In this document: positions 6,901 to 19,973 of the stretch, piece after piece | Numbering within the stretch: the stretch's first letter is position 1 | Layout: every line of letters begins with the position of its first letter | Virus record (IMG/VR): IMGVR_UViG_3300010396_000001 | Coordinates: 132,320 to 160,709 of that record | Strand: one strand, 5' to 3' | Origin: a virus | Length of the DNA stretch: 28,390 nt | The notes under the pieces: model-generated | Database searches by the model: none | What the model saw: only the letters and a program-made list of their open reading frames with translations | What the model was told of the DNA's origin: nothing | Program-made: the position numbers and the translations under genes

Positions 6901-7430
6901 CGGATGTAATCCGGGGCGGTCAGCGGCAGGTCGTTCTCGGTCAGCCACGTCCGGGCCCGGTCGGCGCCGATGCCGCCATCAGCCAGCATCCGGTAGGCCT
7001 CGCGCTCGGGGGTGGTGAAGCCGCCCTGGACCTCGACGGCATGCATGGCCGCAGTGACCGGCGAGTGGTAGTGCCCGTCGGCGTCCATGTACCTGTCGCC
7101 GTCTGCAGCTGGCACGAGGCTGGGCAGGGGCTGCGAGGCCAGGCGCTCCATCTTGCGCCGCTTCAGGACATTCTGGTACTGGATGCGCTCGATGTCGTTC
7201 ATGCCCATGATCCTCTGGTACCAGCGCAGCACCTCGTTGATCCCCGCCAGGAAGGCCACGGCCTCGCCCTTGCCGGTGATCGTGCGGATGGTGTCGCCGA
7301 TGCCGAGCACCCACTTCTCGCCGAGAGGGATGCTGGGCAGCACGTACTTGATGATCCCGGCGTCCTGGTGCTCCAGGAGCTTGTCGTAGACCTCCTGATC
7401 GGTCAGGACGTCCCCAGGCTCGTCAGCCAT
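6897..7430 (-). CDS. Hypothetical protein, 177 aa
   Basis: The ATG at 7430 overlaps the end of the first operon gene (stop at 7423). The product is predominantly helical and acidic at the N-terminus (DVLTDQEVYDKLLEHQDAG), with a Gly-rich turn (KWVLGIGDTIRTITGKGEAV), a helix (FLAGINEVLRWYQRIMGMND) and a basic region (NVLKRRKMERL). The tail contains DADGHYHSP. It is the longest gene of the minus-strand operon. There are no clear catalytic motifs and function is unknown. Confidence 0.65.
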   Translation of the reverse strand: MADEPGDVLTDQEVYDKLLEHQDAGIIKYVLPSIPLGEKWVLGIGDTIRTITGKGEAVAFLAGINEVLRWYQRIMGMNDIERIQYQNVLKRRKMERLASQPLPSLVPAADGDRYMDADGHYHSPVTAAMHAVEVQGGFTTPEREAYRMLADGGIGADRARTWLTENDLPLTAPDYIR

Positions 7431-7644
7431 TGCTCGTGATCCTTTCCGGGTGCGTTTCCTCGGCGAAGAAGTGCGGCATGCCCATCATGCGGCACCGGTA
7501 ATGCGGCAGCGCCCCGCAGAGAGGGCAGCCTTTCCTGAGGTCACCAAGCGGGCGGAAGCGGTCGCCGAGGCGCTCGCCGTCCCTGACGGCGACATCCATC
7601 CGCTGGGCGGACCTGCGGGCGCCGGCAGCGCCGCGACTCGTCAT
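7423..7644 (-). CDS. Small zinc-knuckle protein, 73 aa, first gene of the minus-strand operon
   Basis: I chose the ATG at 7644 because GGAGGAAA lies directly upstream and promoter P2 places the transcript start near 7670, leaving a leader of about 25 bases; the longer frame to 7686 would begin inside the promoter. The product is basic at the N-terminus (MTSRGAAGARRSAQRM) and carries KGCPLCGALPHYRCRMM: Cys-x2-Cys-Gly with a third Cys and nearby His, fitting a short zinc knuckle. Function unknown. It heads the six-gene operon that runs to 5632. Confidence 0.65.
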   Translation of the reverse strand: MTSRGAAGARRSAQRMDVAVRDGERLGDRFRPLGDLRKGCPLCGALPHYRCRMMGMPHFFAEETHPERITSNG

Positions 7645-7676
7645 GATCTTTCCTCCGGGCCGTCGATGTTGCCGCG

Positions 7677-7705
7677 AACCTATCAAGGTTCCTTGCAGTC
7701 GTCAA
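7677..7705 (-). promoter_or_regulatory. Sigma70-like promoter P2 with perfect CAAGG-N2-CCTTG inverted repeat, for the minus-strand operon
   Basis: On the minus strand, -35 TTGACG (7705-7700) and -10 TAGGTT (7682-7677) have the optimal 17-base spacing. The spacer contains the perfect 5+5 inverted repeat CAAGG-AA-CCTTG (7695-7684), one base from the -10 box. The predicted transcript start near 7670 leaves a 25-base leader with GGAGGAAA before the ATG at 7644. Confidence 0.75.
7684..7695. repeat. Perfect inverted repeat CAAGG-TT-CCTTG, candidate operator
   Basis: A twelve-base dyad lies inside the spacer of promoter P2. Near-copies with one or two changes lie in the same register in P1 (3329-3340) and P3 (18527-18538). 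A protein bound here would block RNA polymerase, so repression by a dimer is the simplest reading. This is inference from position. Confidence 0.6.
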
Positions 7706-7742
7706 GCGATTCGGCAGCCGCCCGGAAGCCTCGGGAGGATTC

Positions 7743-14299
<6,557 letters not shown>

Positions 14300-14303
<4 letters not shown>

Positions 14304-14731
14304 GCCAGCTCGCCTACCGTGCAGAGACGCTGACGCCCGAGGAAATAGCTGCTCAGGATCCATTTTGCGGAAATGGCGTGCGCCTGGAGCATGATTCTCA
14401 GGATCTTGCCGCAGTCGCTGAGCTGGTGCTCGGGATGCTCGGCACGCCATGCGTCGTTTTCCCCGGCTGCGCCTGGGCAGACTTGTCCGATCAGGAATTC
14501 GATGCCAGTGAGGCCCGGAAGCAGTGGCACGAGATCCTGGAAGGACAACATGACGGGATTGTCCCAGCTCCTGCTGACTTACGGGCCGCTGGGCGCACTG
14601 GTTCTCATGCTGCTGGTGCCAGTGCCCGGCGCAGGAGTGCCCGTCCTGGTTACCTACTGGTACGTTGTCAAGCAGCAGAAGGAGCTAGACCTGAAGCAGC
14701 AGGCGCTAGACCTGGAGCGCGAGGCGGCTAA
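14300..14731 (+). CDS. Hypothetical protein, 143 aa; C-terminal third overlaps the next gene
   Basis: ATG 14300 overlaps the stop of the giant gene (ATGA). The first 85 residues look like a real protein (MSQLAYRAETLTPEEIAAQD, then FDASEARKQWHEILEGQHD), with Cys at 'DPFCGNG', 'TPCVVFPGCAW'. After about base 14550, where the holin-like gene begins in another frame, third positions in this frame lose their G/C bias and the translation turns into Ala/Arg/Gly-rich text. Either the frame simply lacks a stop and has a disordered tail of about 60 residues, or the true product is different (see findings). Function unknown. Confidence 0.5.
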
Positions 14732-14846
14732 GCGAGCAGTCGGGGAGCTGGAGATGGCGAACCGGCTGGTCGGCGAGCTGCGCACGATCGCTGCTGCCCG
14801 CACCGGAGGGATTCCGGATGTCACGGCATCACGGAAAGATCCGTAA
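14550..14846 (+). CDS. Holin-like membrane protein with coiled coil, 98 aa
   Basis: ATG 14550 is preceded by GGAAGGA at a good distance; a longer frame starting at 14373 lacks coding character upstream and is rejected. Residues about 5-37 are hydrophobic (LLLTYGPLGALVLMLLVPVP, then VPVLVTYWYVV), giving one or two membrane spans, followed by a long charged helix (KQQKELDLKQQALDLEREAA) that predicts a coiled coil, and a short polar end. One or two N-terminal spans plus a charged cytosolic tail, in a protein of about 100 residues, fit small phage holins but also membrane anchors. No lysin gene is adjacent in this window, so the holin role is tentative. Confidence 0.65.
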   Translation: MTGLSQLLLTYGPLGALVLMLLVPVPGAGVPVLVTYWYVVKQQKELDLKQQALDLEREAAKRAVGELEMANRLVGELRTIAAARTGGIPDVTASRKDP

Positions 14847-15060
14847 CATGCTTGCGACCATTACCGGCCATCATCCCGCAGCAGGCGGCCTGGATGAGCG
14901 GATCGAGACAGCACACCAGGAAGTCGCCGAGGCTGCTGACCGGCTGGAGGCGGCCAAGAGGGAAGCCCGTCAGGCGCGCACCTATATCAATGAGAACCGG
15001 TTCGCTGCGCTGATCGCGGATTCACTGGGCATACAGCATCCCCGGCACAATTCTCACTGA
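14818..15060 (+). CDS. Small coiled-coil protein, 80 aa
   Basis: ATG 14818 lies inside the end of the holin-like gene and is preceded by GGAGGG, so it is translated from the same message. The core (LDERIETAHQEVAEAADRLE, AAKREARQARTYINENRFAA) is a continuous amphipathic helix with heptad-like spacing. The N-terminus is His/Lys-rich (MSRHHGKIRNML). It could partner the coiled coil of the preceding membrane protein, which is inference from adjacency and shape. No family recognised. Confidence 0.6.
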   Translation: MSRHHGKIRNMLATITGHHPAAGGLDERIETAHQEVAEAADRLEAAKREARQARTYINENRFAALIADSLGIQHPRHNSH

Positions 15061-15083
15061 CTGTCTCTACCGCCCGGTACGAT

Positions 15084-15095
15084 CTTCCCGGGAAG
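15084..15095. repeat. Twelve-base perfect palindrome CTTCCCGGGAAG
   Basis: It lies in the 53-base gap between 15060 and 15114, just ahead of the ribosome binding site of the four-span membrane protein. It could be an operator or a weak hairpin without a loop. No convincing promoter hexamers were seen at correct spacing. Confidence 0.4.
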
Positions 15096-15113
15096 TATCA
15101 GGGAGGGGTCGTG

Positions 15114-15605
15114 ATGATGGAGAACTCTGCAAAGCCGCGCGGACGTGCTCGCGCAATTTGGCGCGTGGCCTGGGCTCCGGGAATGAACCGGTCCTGGGTC
15201 ATTATCGGTGTTCTTATCGTCGCCTGGATCGTGTGCGGGTTTTTCCTTGACCGCACGCAGTTCGGGCCGGACCTGTATAATGTTTCCATTGTAGCGCTTC
15301 CGGCAGCAGCCCTGCTGTTCAGCCTGGAATACACGGTGATGGGATTCCGGGGATCAGCCAAGTGGTGGACGAATGACCTCGGCACCACGATCGTGATGAA
15401 GGACGTTGCCATCATCACCTCGAATATCGTCCTGGCCTGGGCCCAGCTGTTTAACCATGGCCTGATTGATACCCCGCTGCCTGCATGGATTTACGTCGGC
15501 GGCGTTACCGGGGCGGTGCTCATCCTGGTCTGGCGCATCCTGGTCTGGCTGCGCGTTTACCGCCAGGAGCGGATATCGGGCCGTCAGCCGGACGGCGGCG
15601 CCTGA
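15114..15605 (+). CDS. Four-span integral membrane protein, 163 aa
   Basis: Consecutive start codons GTG 15111, ATG 15114 and ATG 15117 follow GGGAGGGG (15101-15108); the middle one has the best spacing. After a basic N-terminus (KPRGRARAIWRV) there are four hydrophobic segments: SWVIIGVLIVAWIVCGFFL, VSIVALPAAALLFSLEY, VAIITSNIVLAWAQLF and WIYVGGVTGAVLILVWRILV. The C-terminus is basic and polar, so N- and C-termini are predicted to be cytoplasmic. Small multi-span phage membrane proteins serve as holins, superinfection-exclusion factors or unknown roles. Together with the holin-like gene it forms a membrane-protein cluster. Its stop lies 19 bases inside the end of a convergent minus-strand gene. 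Confidence 0.72.
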   Translation: MMENSAKPRGRARAIWRVAWAPGMNRSWVIIGVLIVAWIVCGFFLDRTQFGPDLYNVSIVALPAAALLFSLEYTVMGFRGSAKWWTNDLGTTIVMKDVAIITSNIVLAWAQLFNHGLIDTPLPAWIYVGGVTGAVLILVWRILVWLRVYRQERISGRQPDGGA

Positions 15606-15805
15606 TAAAGCTGCCGGCGCGCATCAAGCCACGCCTGGTAAGCCGTGTCGGCCACGGCCCTTGCCCGGAACGCCGCCCCGTAGGCCCGTCCCGCGGCCGG
15701 GGCGAAGCCGCCGGCCTGCATGATCTGCGCCCAGGTGACGAAAAGCTGCCGGGCTTGCGCCTCCGCTGCGGTGTAAGCGCTCCACAGGGCGTCGATCTCG
15801 GCCAT
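15584..15805 (-). CDS. Single-copy LW-x-AY...APP helical domain protein, 73 aa
   Basis: The ATG at 15805 (complement) has a weak GAGAG upstream. The whole protein is one copy of a domain found twice more nearby: IDALWSAYTAAEAQARQLF, W, then YGAAFRARAVADTAYQAW and a final LYQAPPSG. The pattern predicts two antiparallel amphipathic helices with conserved aromatics. Copy two is the adjacent minus-strand gene (15817-16053) and copy three is the C-terminus of the 16924-18465 protein. The presence of one copy at the end of a surface-like protein suggests a shared docking or assembly role. No known family recognised. Confidence 0.68.
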   Translation of the reverse strand: MAEIDALWSAYTAAEAQARQLFVTWAQIMQAGGFAPAAGRAYGAAFRARAVADTAYQAWLDARRQLYQAPPSG

Positions 15806-15816
15806 CGCGTGCTCTC

Positions 15817-16053
15817 TCAGCTCGGCGGCGCATTGTAGATCTGCTGGTAAAACGTCATCCAGGCGTCATAGGCGTCTCCGGCTGCGATCTGCGCCTGGTA
15901 AGCCGCCGAGAAGGCCGAGGCGCTGCGCCAGGAATGGCCGCCGAGCGTCGTCATGTGCTCTTCCCACTTGCGGCTCAGCTGGCTCGCGGTGGCCTGAGCC
16001 TGCTGGTAGGCAGCCCACAGGGTGCCGAGATCAGCGTCTGTCAGCTGGGCCAT
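15817..16053 (-). CDS. Single-copy LW-x-AY...APP helical domain protein, 78 aa
   Basis: I chose the ATG at 16053 because GGGAGAAA lies just upstream; an ATG at 16074 has poor spacing. The protein matches its 73-residue neighbour along its length: GTLWAAYQQAQATASQL, W, then AFSAAYQAQIAAGDAYDAW and IYNAPPS. The two genes are separated by 11 bases and are probably a tandem duplication. They lie between plus-strand late genes, diverging from 16122. Confidence 0.7.
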   Translation of the reverse strand: MAQLTDADLGTLWAAYQQAQATASQLSRKWEEHMTTLGGHSWRSASAFSAAYQAQIAAGDAYDAWMTFYQQIYNAPPS

Positions 16054-16121
16054 GAGTTTCTCCCGGGAGCGCATGGCTTCCCTGGAAGAGGCGAGACCAC
16101 CACGTCCTGGGGAGGGCCCCG

Positions 16122-16445
16122 ATGACAGAGCAGCCGGCAGGCGGCCGGGATGTCCTGGCTGAGCTGGACTCGCTGGGCGAGTACCTCCTCGCCCTGATCG
16201 GCGACAATCCGCAGCCGGGCCAGGACGCCAACAAGACCGACCTCGTATCCCGGCTGTTCCACCTCAAGACGGTGGCGCAGAACATCAGCGAGCTGCACGC
16301 GGTTTATGCCTCCGGCGTCACGCACGACCAGCTGGTACGCCGCAGCCGGGGCATGAGCGAGGCCGACACCGCTGCGCAGGAGCGCATCGCCGAACTGGAA
16401 CGCCAGCTTGCCGAGGCCCGAGGGAGTGCCAGTGCCCAGGTATAA
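16122..16445 (+). CDS. Hypothetical helical protein, 107 aa
   Basis: ATG 16122 has GGGGAGGG upstream. The product is helical and acidic: LAELDSLGEYLLALIGDNP, a middle SRLFHLKTVAQNISELHAVY, and a C-terminal coiled-coil-like segment (AAQERIAELERQLAEARG). It diverges from the LW-x-AY gene at 16053 and overlaps the next gene by 14 bases. The layout of a small helical protein followed by a beta-rich virion-like protein could suit a chaperone or connector, but no family is recognised. Confidence 0.65.
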   Translation: MTEQPAGGRDVLAELDSLGEYLLALIGDNPQPGQDANKTDLVSRLFHLKTVAQNISELHAVYASGVTHDQLVRRSRGMSEADTAAQERIAELERQLAEARGSASAQV

Positions 16446-16923
16446 CGCCCAGTGGCAGACGGCTGCCGCCCTGGCGAGTAACAGCGTGCTGGCCTGGATG
16501 GGCTTCACCGTGGTCCCCGCCCGGCTACGCCGGTGCACGATCGGCGTCGCGAACTCCGGCGGCACGATCACCAGCATGCAGTGCCAGGTGGGCCTGAACC
16601 TTGCCACCACCGGCAGTCCGGCCACTCCGGTGAACGTCACCTCGAACAACATGGCGCCGTTCGGCGGCACGCCAGTAGCCTCGACGAACAAGCTGATCAG
16701 CGCCTGGACCACGGCGCCGACGCTGGGTGCGCAGACCACCGACGCCTACACGATCACCTTCAATGACCAGCTGATGGGCGACCTGCCCTGGGAGCTGCTG
16801 GAGGAGTTCTGGTTCTCGGGAGCGGGCCTGGCCGCCAATGGCGGCATCGCCTTCGTGAACCGCAGCGGCGCCGCACTGCCCGGCTCGCACTACTTCACCA
16901 TCGCGGTGGAATGGGAAGAGTAA
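16432..16923 (+). CDS. Beta-rich probable virion protein, 163 aa
   Basis: I chose GTG at 16432 because AGGGAG (16421-16426) sits at the right distance; the frame also permits 16408 or 16426. The sequence is rich in Thr/Ser/Gly/Asn with alternating hydrophobics (TIGVANSGGTITSMQCQVGL, TDAYTITFNDQLMGDLP, SHYFTIAVEWEE) and few charges, as in jelly-roll or Ig-like virion proteins such as minor capsid, decoration or fibre-associated proteins. Its TAA stop (16921-16923) directly abuts the stop of the convergent gene, leaving no intergenic base. Structural role is inferred from composition and neighbourhood. Confidence 0.66.
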   Translation: MPRYNAQWQTAAALASNSVLAWMGFTVVPARLRRCTIGVANSGGTITSMQCQVGLNLATTGSPATPVNVTSNNMAPFGGTPVASTNKLISAWTTAPTLGAQTTDAYTITFNDQLMGDLPWELLEEFWFSGAGLAANGGIAFVNRSGAALPGSHYFTIAVEWEE

Positions 16924-18465
16924 TCAGTTCGTCGGAGGCGCCGGGTACAGCGCCTTTCTGGCGTCATCCCAGGCCTTCCAGGCTGCGTCCTTAGCCTGAT
17001 CCGCGGTATACAGCTGCGCGTAGATCGAGCCGGCCGTCCCGTCGGTCCGGGCGGCCGAGGCGATCATGCGCCAGTTGCGCTCCAGCTGCGCATGGCGCTC
17101 AGCTGCCGCCAGGTAAGCGATCCACAGAGTCGCCAGGTTGGTCTGGGCTGGCGCTGCAGTCGCGGTCAGCACCGAGGGAGCCGACAGGGCGGCCTGCGCC
17201 AGGGCAGCGCACACGGCGCTCGCCGTCAGCACCGACGAGGCGCTCAGGGCAGCCGAGCCGAAGACCGTGGCCGGGCCCGCCGGAGGCGGCGGGGGAAGCT
17301 GCGCCGGCCGGGTCTTCCTGAAGGCCAGCGACGGGCGCCGCTTCGGCGCCAGCAGGGTGATCCGGGCGAGGAGTCCCCGGTAAAGCCGCGAGCGTGACGA
17401 TATGACCTGCGGGCGCCCGGCGCGCCGCATGCCGGGCGGGAGTGCTGCCGGTGGCGGGACGCGCCGCAGGACCCGGCGCTCCCCCTTCGCAGCCAGCCGG
17501 GATGCCCGGCGCCCGGTCACGCCATGGGAAACCGCTGCCGGCAGGATGACGGCCGCGGGCACCGCCTGCTGCGTCCGGCTGCGGACCGGGGAGGACGCGG
17601 GCCGGCGCCGGGACACTGGGGCGCGCAGGATGACGGCCGCGGGCACGGCAAGCACCGGCGGGCGCCCGGGCTCTCGCGTGCGCCGCAGGTCCGCGGTGCG
17701 CAGCGGCAGCCGCCGCGCCTGGGGCAGCACGGGGACCACCAGGGAGCCCTGCAGCTGCGGCCTGCGGATCCTGGAGACAGCCGATGCCGTGCGAGGCCGC
17801 TGCGCCTGCGGGACGAGCGTCACCGTGGCGTTTCCCGGCGCGATGGCCATGCACAGGCCTATCCACTCGCCGGCGCTTCCCTGTGTTCCCGAGAAGGTGA
17901 ACGTGCCCGTGGACGAGCTGATCTGGTAGCCCAGGACGCTGTTGTTGGCGGCGCTGAGTCCCTGGCTGGTCCAGGGAGCGCCCGGGAGCGTGGGCAGGCC
18001 GTTGAACTGGACCAGCAGCCCGAGGATGAACTCGGCCAGCTGAGTGGTGAGGGAAGTGGGCCCGGAGGAGACCGCGGTGCTGTTGCCGGTGGCGATGCCC
18101 GCGGTGCCGTCCAGGAAGGGCGAGCTGCCCAGGCCCGATACCTCGGCATACATCAGGCCGACGACCGCAGCCAGGGACCCGTTGGGCACGGAGATCGACA
18201 CGGCGCTCTGGCCGCCCGCGATGGACGGCTTCATCCAGGCTGCGCCGTAGACCTCGTTGCTGCTGTAGCCCGACAGCTCGGCAGCCGGGTTCGTCCAGCC
18301 GGTGGTCACGCCGCCCAGGGACGGACCGGAGGAGCTGATCGCGACATTGGAGGTAGAGAAGCTGGTGGGCAGCAGGAACAGCGTGTTGCCTGCGCCGGTT
18401 GCCTGCGAGAGGCTGCCGGAGAAGGCATTGGGGATCGACCCCGACTGCACTACGGCGATCGCCAC
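16924..18465 (-). CDS. Three-part surface-like protein (beta domain, basic Pro-rich stalk, LW-x-AY domain), 513 aa
   Basis: The GTG at 18465 (complement) has GGAGGG upstream. Residues 1-215 are Ser/Thr/Gly-rich and beta-like (GNTLFLLPTSFSTSNVAIS, YGAAWMKPSIAGG, YAEVSGLG, WIGLCMAIAPGN), similar in pattern to extracellular beta-sandwich modules in phage and actinobacterial surface proteins. Residues 220-385 are extremely Arg/Pro/Ala-rich and low in complexity, with a repeated VPAAVIL. Residues about 385-435 are Ala/Ser-rich. The last 72 are a copy of the LW-x-AY...APP domain (LWIAYLAAAERHAQL to LYPAPPTN). This resembles a receptor-binding or decorating protein with a stalk. Its minus-strand location within plus-strand head genes is unusual. 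The Arg-rich middle might be partly an artefact of GC skew, but the frame is open across the whole gene. Confidence 0.68.
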   Translation of the reverse strand: MAIAVVQSGSIPNAFSGSLSQATGAGNTLFLLPTSFSTSNVAISSSGPSLGGVTTGWTNPAAELSGYSSNEVYGAAWMKPSIAGGQSAVSISVPNGSLAAVVGLMYAEVSGLGSSPFLDGTAGIATGNSTAVSSGPTSLTTQLAEFILGLLVQFNGLPTLPGAPWTSQGLSAANNSVLGYQISSSTGTFTFSGTQGSAGEWIGLCMAIAPGNATVTLVPQAQRPRTASAVSRIRRPQLQGSLVVPVLPQARRLPLRTADLRRTREPGRPPVLAVPAAVILRAPVSRRRPASSPVRSRTQQAVPAAVILPAAVSHGVTGRRASRLAAKGERRVLRRVPPPAALPPGMRRAGRPQVISSRSRLYRGLLARITLLAPKRRPSLAFRKTRPAQLPPPPPAGPATVFGSAALSASSVLTASAVCAALAQAALSAPSVLTATAAPAQTNLATLWIAYLAAAERHAQLERNWRMIASAARTDGTAGSIYAQLYTADQAKDAAWKAWDDARKALYPAPPTN

Positions 18466-18515
18466 GTGACCCTCCTCTGCTTCTGATTACCGAAGGCAGC
18501 ATGCAGGGTTTCCGG

Positions 18516-18545
18516 TTGACGTTATGCAAGAAACCTTGATAGTGT
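18516..18545 (+). promoter_or_regulatory. Sigma70-like promoter P3 with CAAGA-AA-CCTTG repeat, for the DUF6011-type gene
   Basis: -35 TTGACG (18516-18521) and -10 TAGTGT (18540-18545) are separated by 18 bases. The spacer holds CAAGA-AA-CCTTG (18527-18538), one base from the -10 box, as in P1 and P2. The predicted transcript starts near 18552. Confidence 0.7.
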
Positions 18546-18578
18546 TTTGGCATGAGCAGCGGACAGGCAGGGGCGGTC

Positions 18579-19133
18579 ATGAATCAGCGGATGGCTAGCG
18601 ATGACCTGATGACCGAGATCAGCCAGCTGGCTGCCGAGCGGCAGCACGTGCTGACTGCCGACATGACCGGATCGAGGCGCCTGACCCTGGCCAGCGCGCT
18701 GAGCGTGCGGTCCCACCTGCAGGGGCGCCCGGCCCGCCACCCTGCCCAGGAACCTGCCCCGGCTCCGGTGCGCAGTGCCCCGGCCGACGGTTCTCTTCCT
18801 CCCGTCACGGCCTTCCGGCACGTGCCGCCTGGCCGGTACGCCGTCGAGAGCCGGACCGGGAACAACGACCTGGACTTCTTCGAGGTGCGCCGGCCCGAGG
18901 AGGGCAAGTGGGCGGGCTACACCTTCGTCGAGCGGATCATCGGCGGCCATGACAACGCGCCGGTCCGCGGCATTGCCGCCCGGCGGGCACTGCAGGCCAT
19001 CGTGCGCGCGGGGTTCGATGAGTCCAGGCTGCGGGCCGCTCAGGAGCTGGGGCTGTGCAAGGAGTGCGGGCGCCACCTGACCGATGAGGAGTCGCGACTG
19101 GCGGGCATGGGGCCCTACTGCAGGAACAAGTAA
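18579..19133 (+). CDS. DUF6011-type protein, 184 aa, independent transcription unit
   Basis: Two starts are possible. ATG 18552 would give a nearly leaderless message from P3. ATG 18579 has AGGGG (18569-18573) ahead and gives a leader of about 27 bases, matching the leaders at P1 and P2, so I prefer it. After a helical N-terminus and a Pro-rich linker, the protein has a beta-rich core (VPPGRYAVESRTGNNDLDFF, GKWAGYTFVERIIGG), a helix (ARRALQAIVRAG), and ends LCKECGRHLTDEESRLAGMG with PYCRNK. The closing C-x2-C-G-R-x-L-T-D-E-x-S...G-x-G-x-x-C pattern is that of DUF6011, a small zinc-binding module frequent in actinobacteria and their phages, often attached to DNA-associated proteins. A hairpin follows the gene. 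Confidence 0.78.
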   Translation: MNQRMASDDLMTEISQLAAERQHVLTADMTGSRRLTLASALSVRSHLQGRPARHPAQEPAPAPVRSAPADGSLPPVTAFRHVPPGRYAVESRTGNNDLDFFEVRRPEEGKWAGYTFVERIIGGHDNAPVRGIAARRALQAIVRAGFDESRLRAAQELGLCKECGRHLTDEESRLAGMGPYCRNK

Positions 19134-19141
19134 CGACCACC

Positions 19142-19167
19142 GCGGGGCAGCCGGAGCGCTGCCCCGC
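19142..19167 (+). terminator. Strong hairpin after the DUF6011-type gene
   Basis: A ten-base-pair perfect stem, GCGGGGCAGC (19142-19151) with GCTGCCCCGC (19158-19167), closes a six-base loop eight bases after the stop codon at 19133. No U-tract follows, so it is a GC-only terminator type or an RNA-stability hairpin. With promoter P3 it frames the gene as a self-contained unit. Confidence 0.65.
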
Positions 19168-19187
19168 TGTCATGCGGGAAGGCAACC

Positions 19188-19934
19188 ATGAACTACAACG
19201 AGCCCTGGCTGTATGCCGTGATCGCCGGGCTGTTCCTGGTCCTGGTGCTCCTGGAGCGCCTCGGCCCGGTCAGCATCCGGCAGGAGATCACCAGCCGCCT
19301 GCAGCACCTGCATCATTCTCAGGAACGCCTGGTCGTTATCCACGAAACGGATGCTGAGCCTGCCCCGGAGCCCCCGGCGGTCCGGATCCTGCCGGGGCCC
19401 GGTTACGTGCTGCCTCCTGCCGCCCCGGCGGTCCCCGGTCACGAGCCCCTGCTGATGCCATCGCAGCCGACCGGCAAGCCCACCCTGCTGTCGGACGAGG
19501 CCCGCACGGAGCAGCTGGCGTCTCTTCGCGCCGACTGCGAGTACTGCGGCGAGGACCACGTCGGCGACTGCGAGAAGAGCCTCCTGGCCCGGGCGCTGCG
19601 CAAGCGCGGTGTCCAGCCCGGCTCGATCGCCTTCGAGAAGGCGCTCGGCCGCCCGGCGCCTCCTGGCGCCGAGGATACGATTCCGGACATGAAGCAGCCT
19701 CCTGAGCCCCGGCCCCCTGTCCGGGTGCGCCCCGGCGAGCAGGTCCGGATCGAGCTGCCGCCGCCGCCCGCCATCCCGGAGATCGATCTCCTGGGTGATT
19801 ACGACCCGGACTCAGTGGCCGCCCGGATCAGGGCCGCTTACGAGCGTGCCGAGGCTGACCAGCAGCTGCGGATCGACGAGGCGGCGCAGCTGAGCCGCCA
19901 GGTCTGGGCAGCGGAGCACCCGCCAGCAGGCTGA
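19188..19934 (+). CDS. Membrane-anchored Pro-rich protein with Cys/His knuckle, 248 aa
   Basis: ATG 19188 has GGAAGG upstream. Residues about 7-22 (WLYAVIAGLFLVLVLL) form a single N-terminal membrane anchor without an obvious cleavage site, followed by a helical stretch (IRQEITSRLQHLHHSQERL). The middle is Pro-rich. CEYCGEDHVGDCEKS near residue 116 gives Cys-x2-Cys...His...Cys, a possible zinc site. A second Pro-rich segment leads to a C-terminal helix (VAARIRAAYERAEADQQLRI). It lies directly upstream of the protease gene. A membrane-tethered assembly or lysis accessory factor is possible, but no family is recognised. Confidence 0.65.
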   Translation: MNYNEPWLYAVIAGLFLVLVLLERLGPVSIRQEITSRLQHLHHSQERLVVIHETDAEPAPEPPAVRILPGPGYVLPPAAPAVPGHEPLLMPSQPTGKPTLLSDEARTEQLASLRADCEYCGEDHVGDCEKSLLARALRKRGVQPGSIAFEKALGRPAPPGAEDTIPDMKQPPEPRPPVRVRPGEQVRIELPPPPAIPEIDLLGDYDPDSVAARIRAAYERAEADQQLRIDEAAQLSRQVWAAEHPPAG

Positions 19935-19973
19935 TCCTCTCGCGGCATGCAGGGAAGCCTAGAGGAGGCCCGG

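Noticed and set aside
15061-15113. A promoter for the four-span membrane protein
   Set aside because: TACGAT could serve as a -10 box, but the nearest -35-like sequence is at the wrong spacing; only the palindrome is recorded.
17099-18580. A 493-codon minus-strand frame overlapping the 513-residue protein in another phase
   Set aside because: It reads as Arg/His/Pro/Gly-rich text and begins in the P3 promoter region; the other frame has a good ribosome binding site and a C-terminal domain with two homologues nearby.
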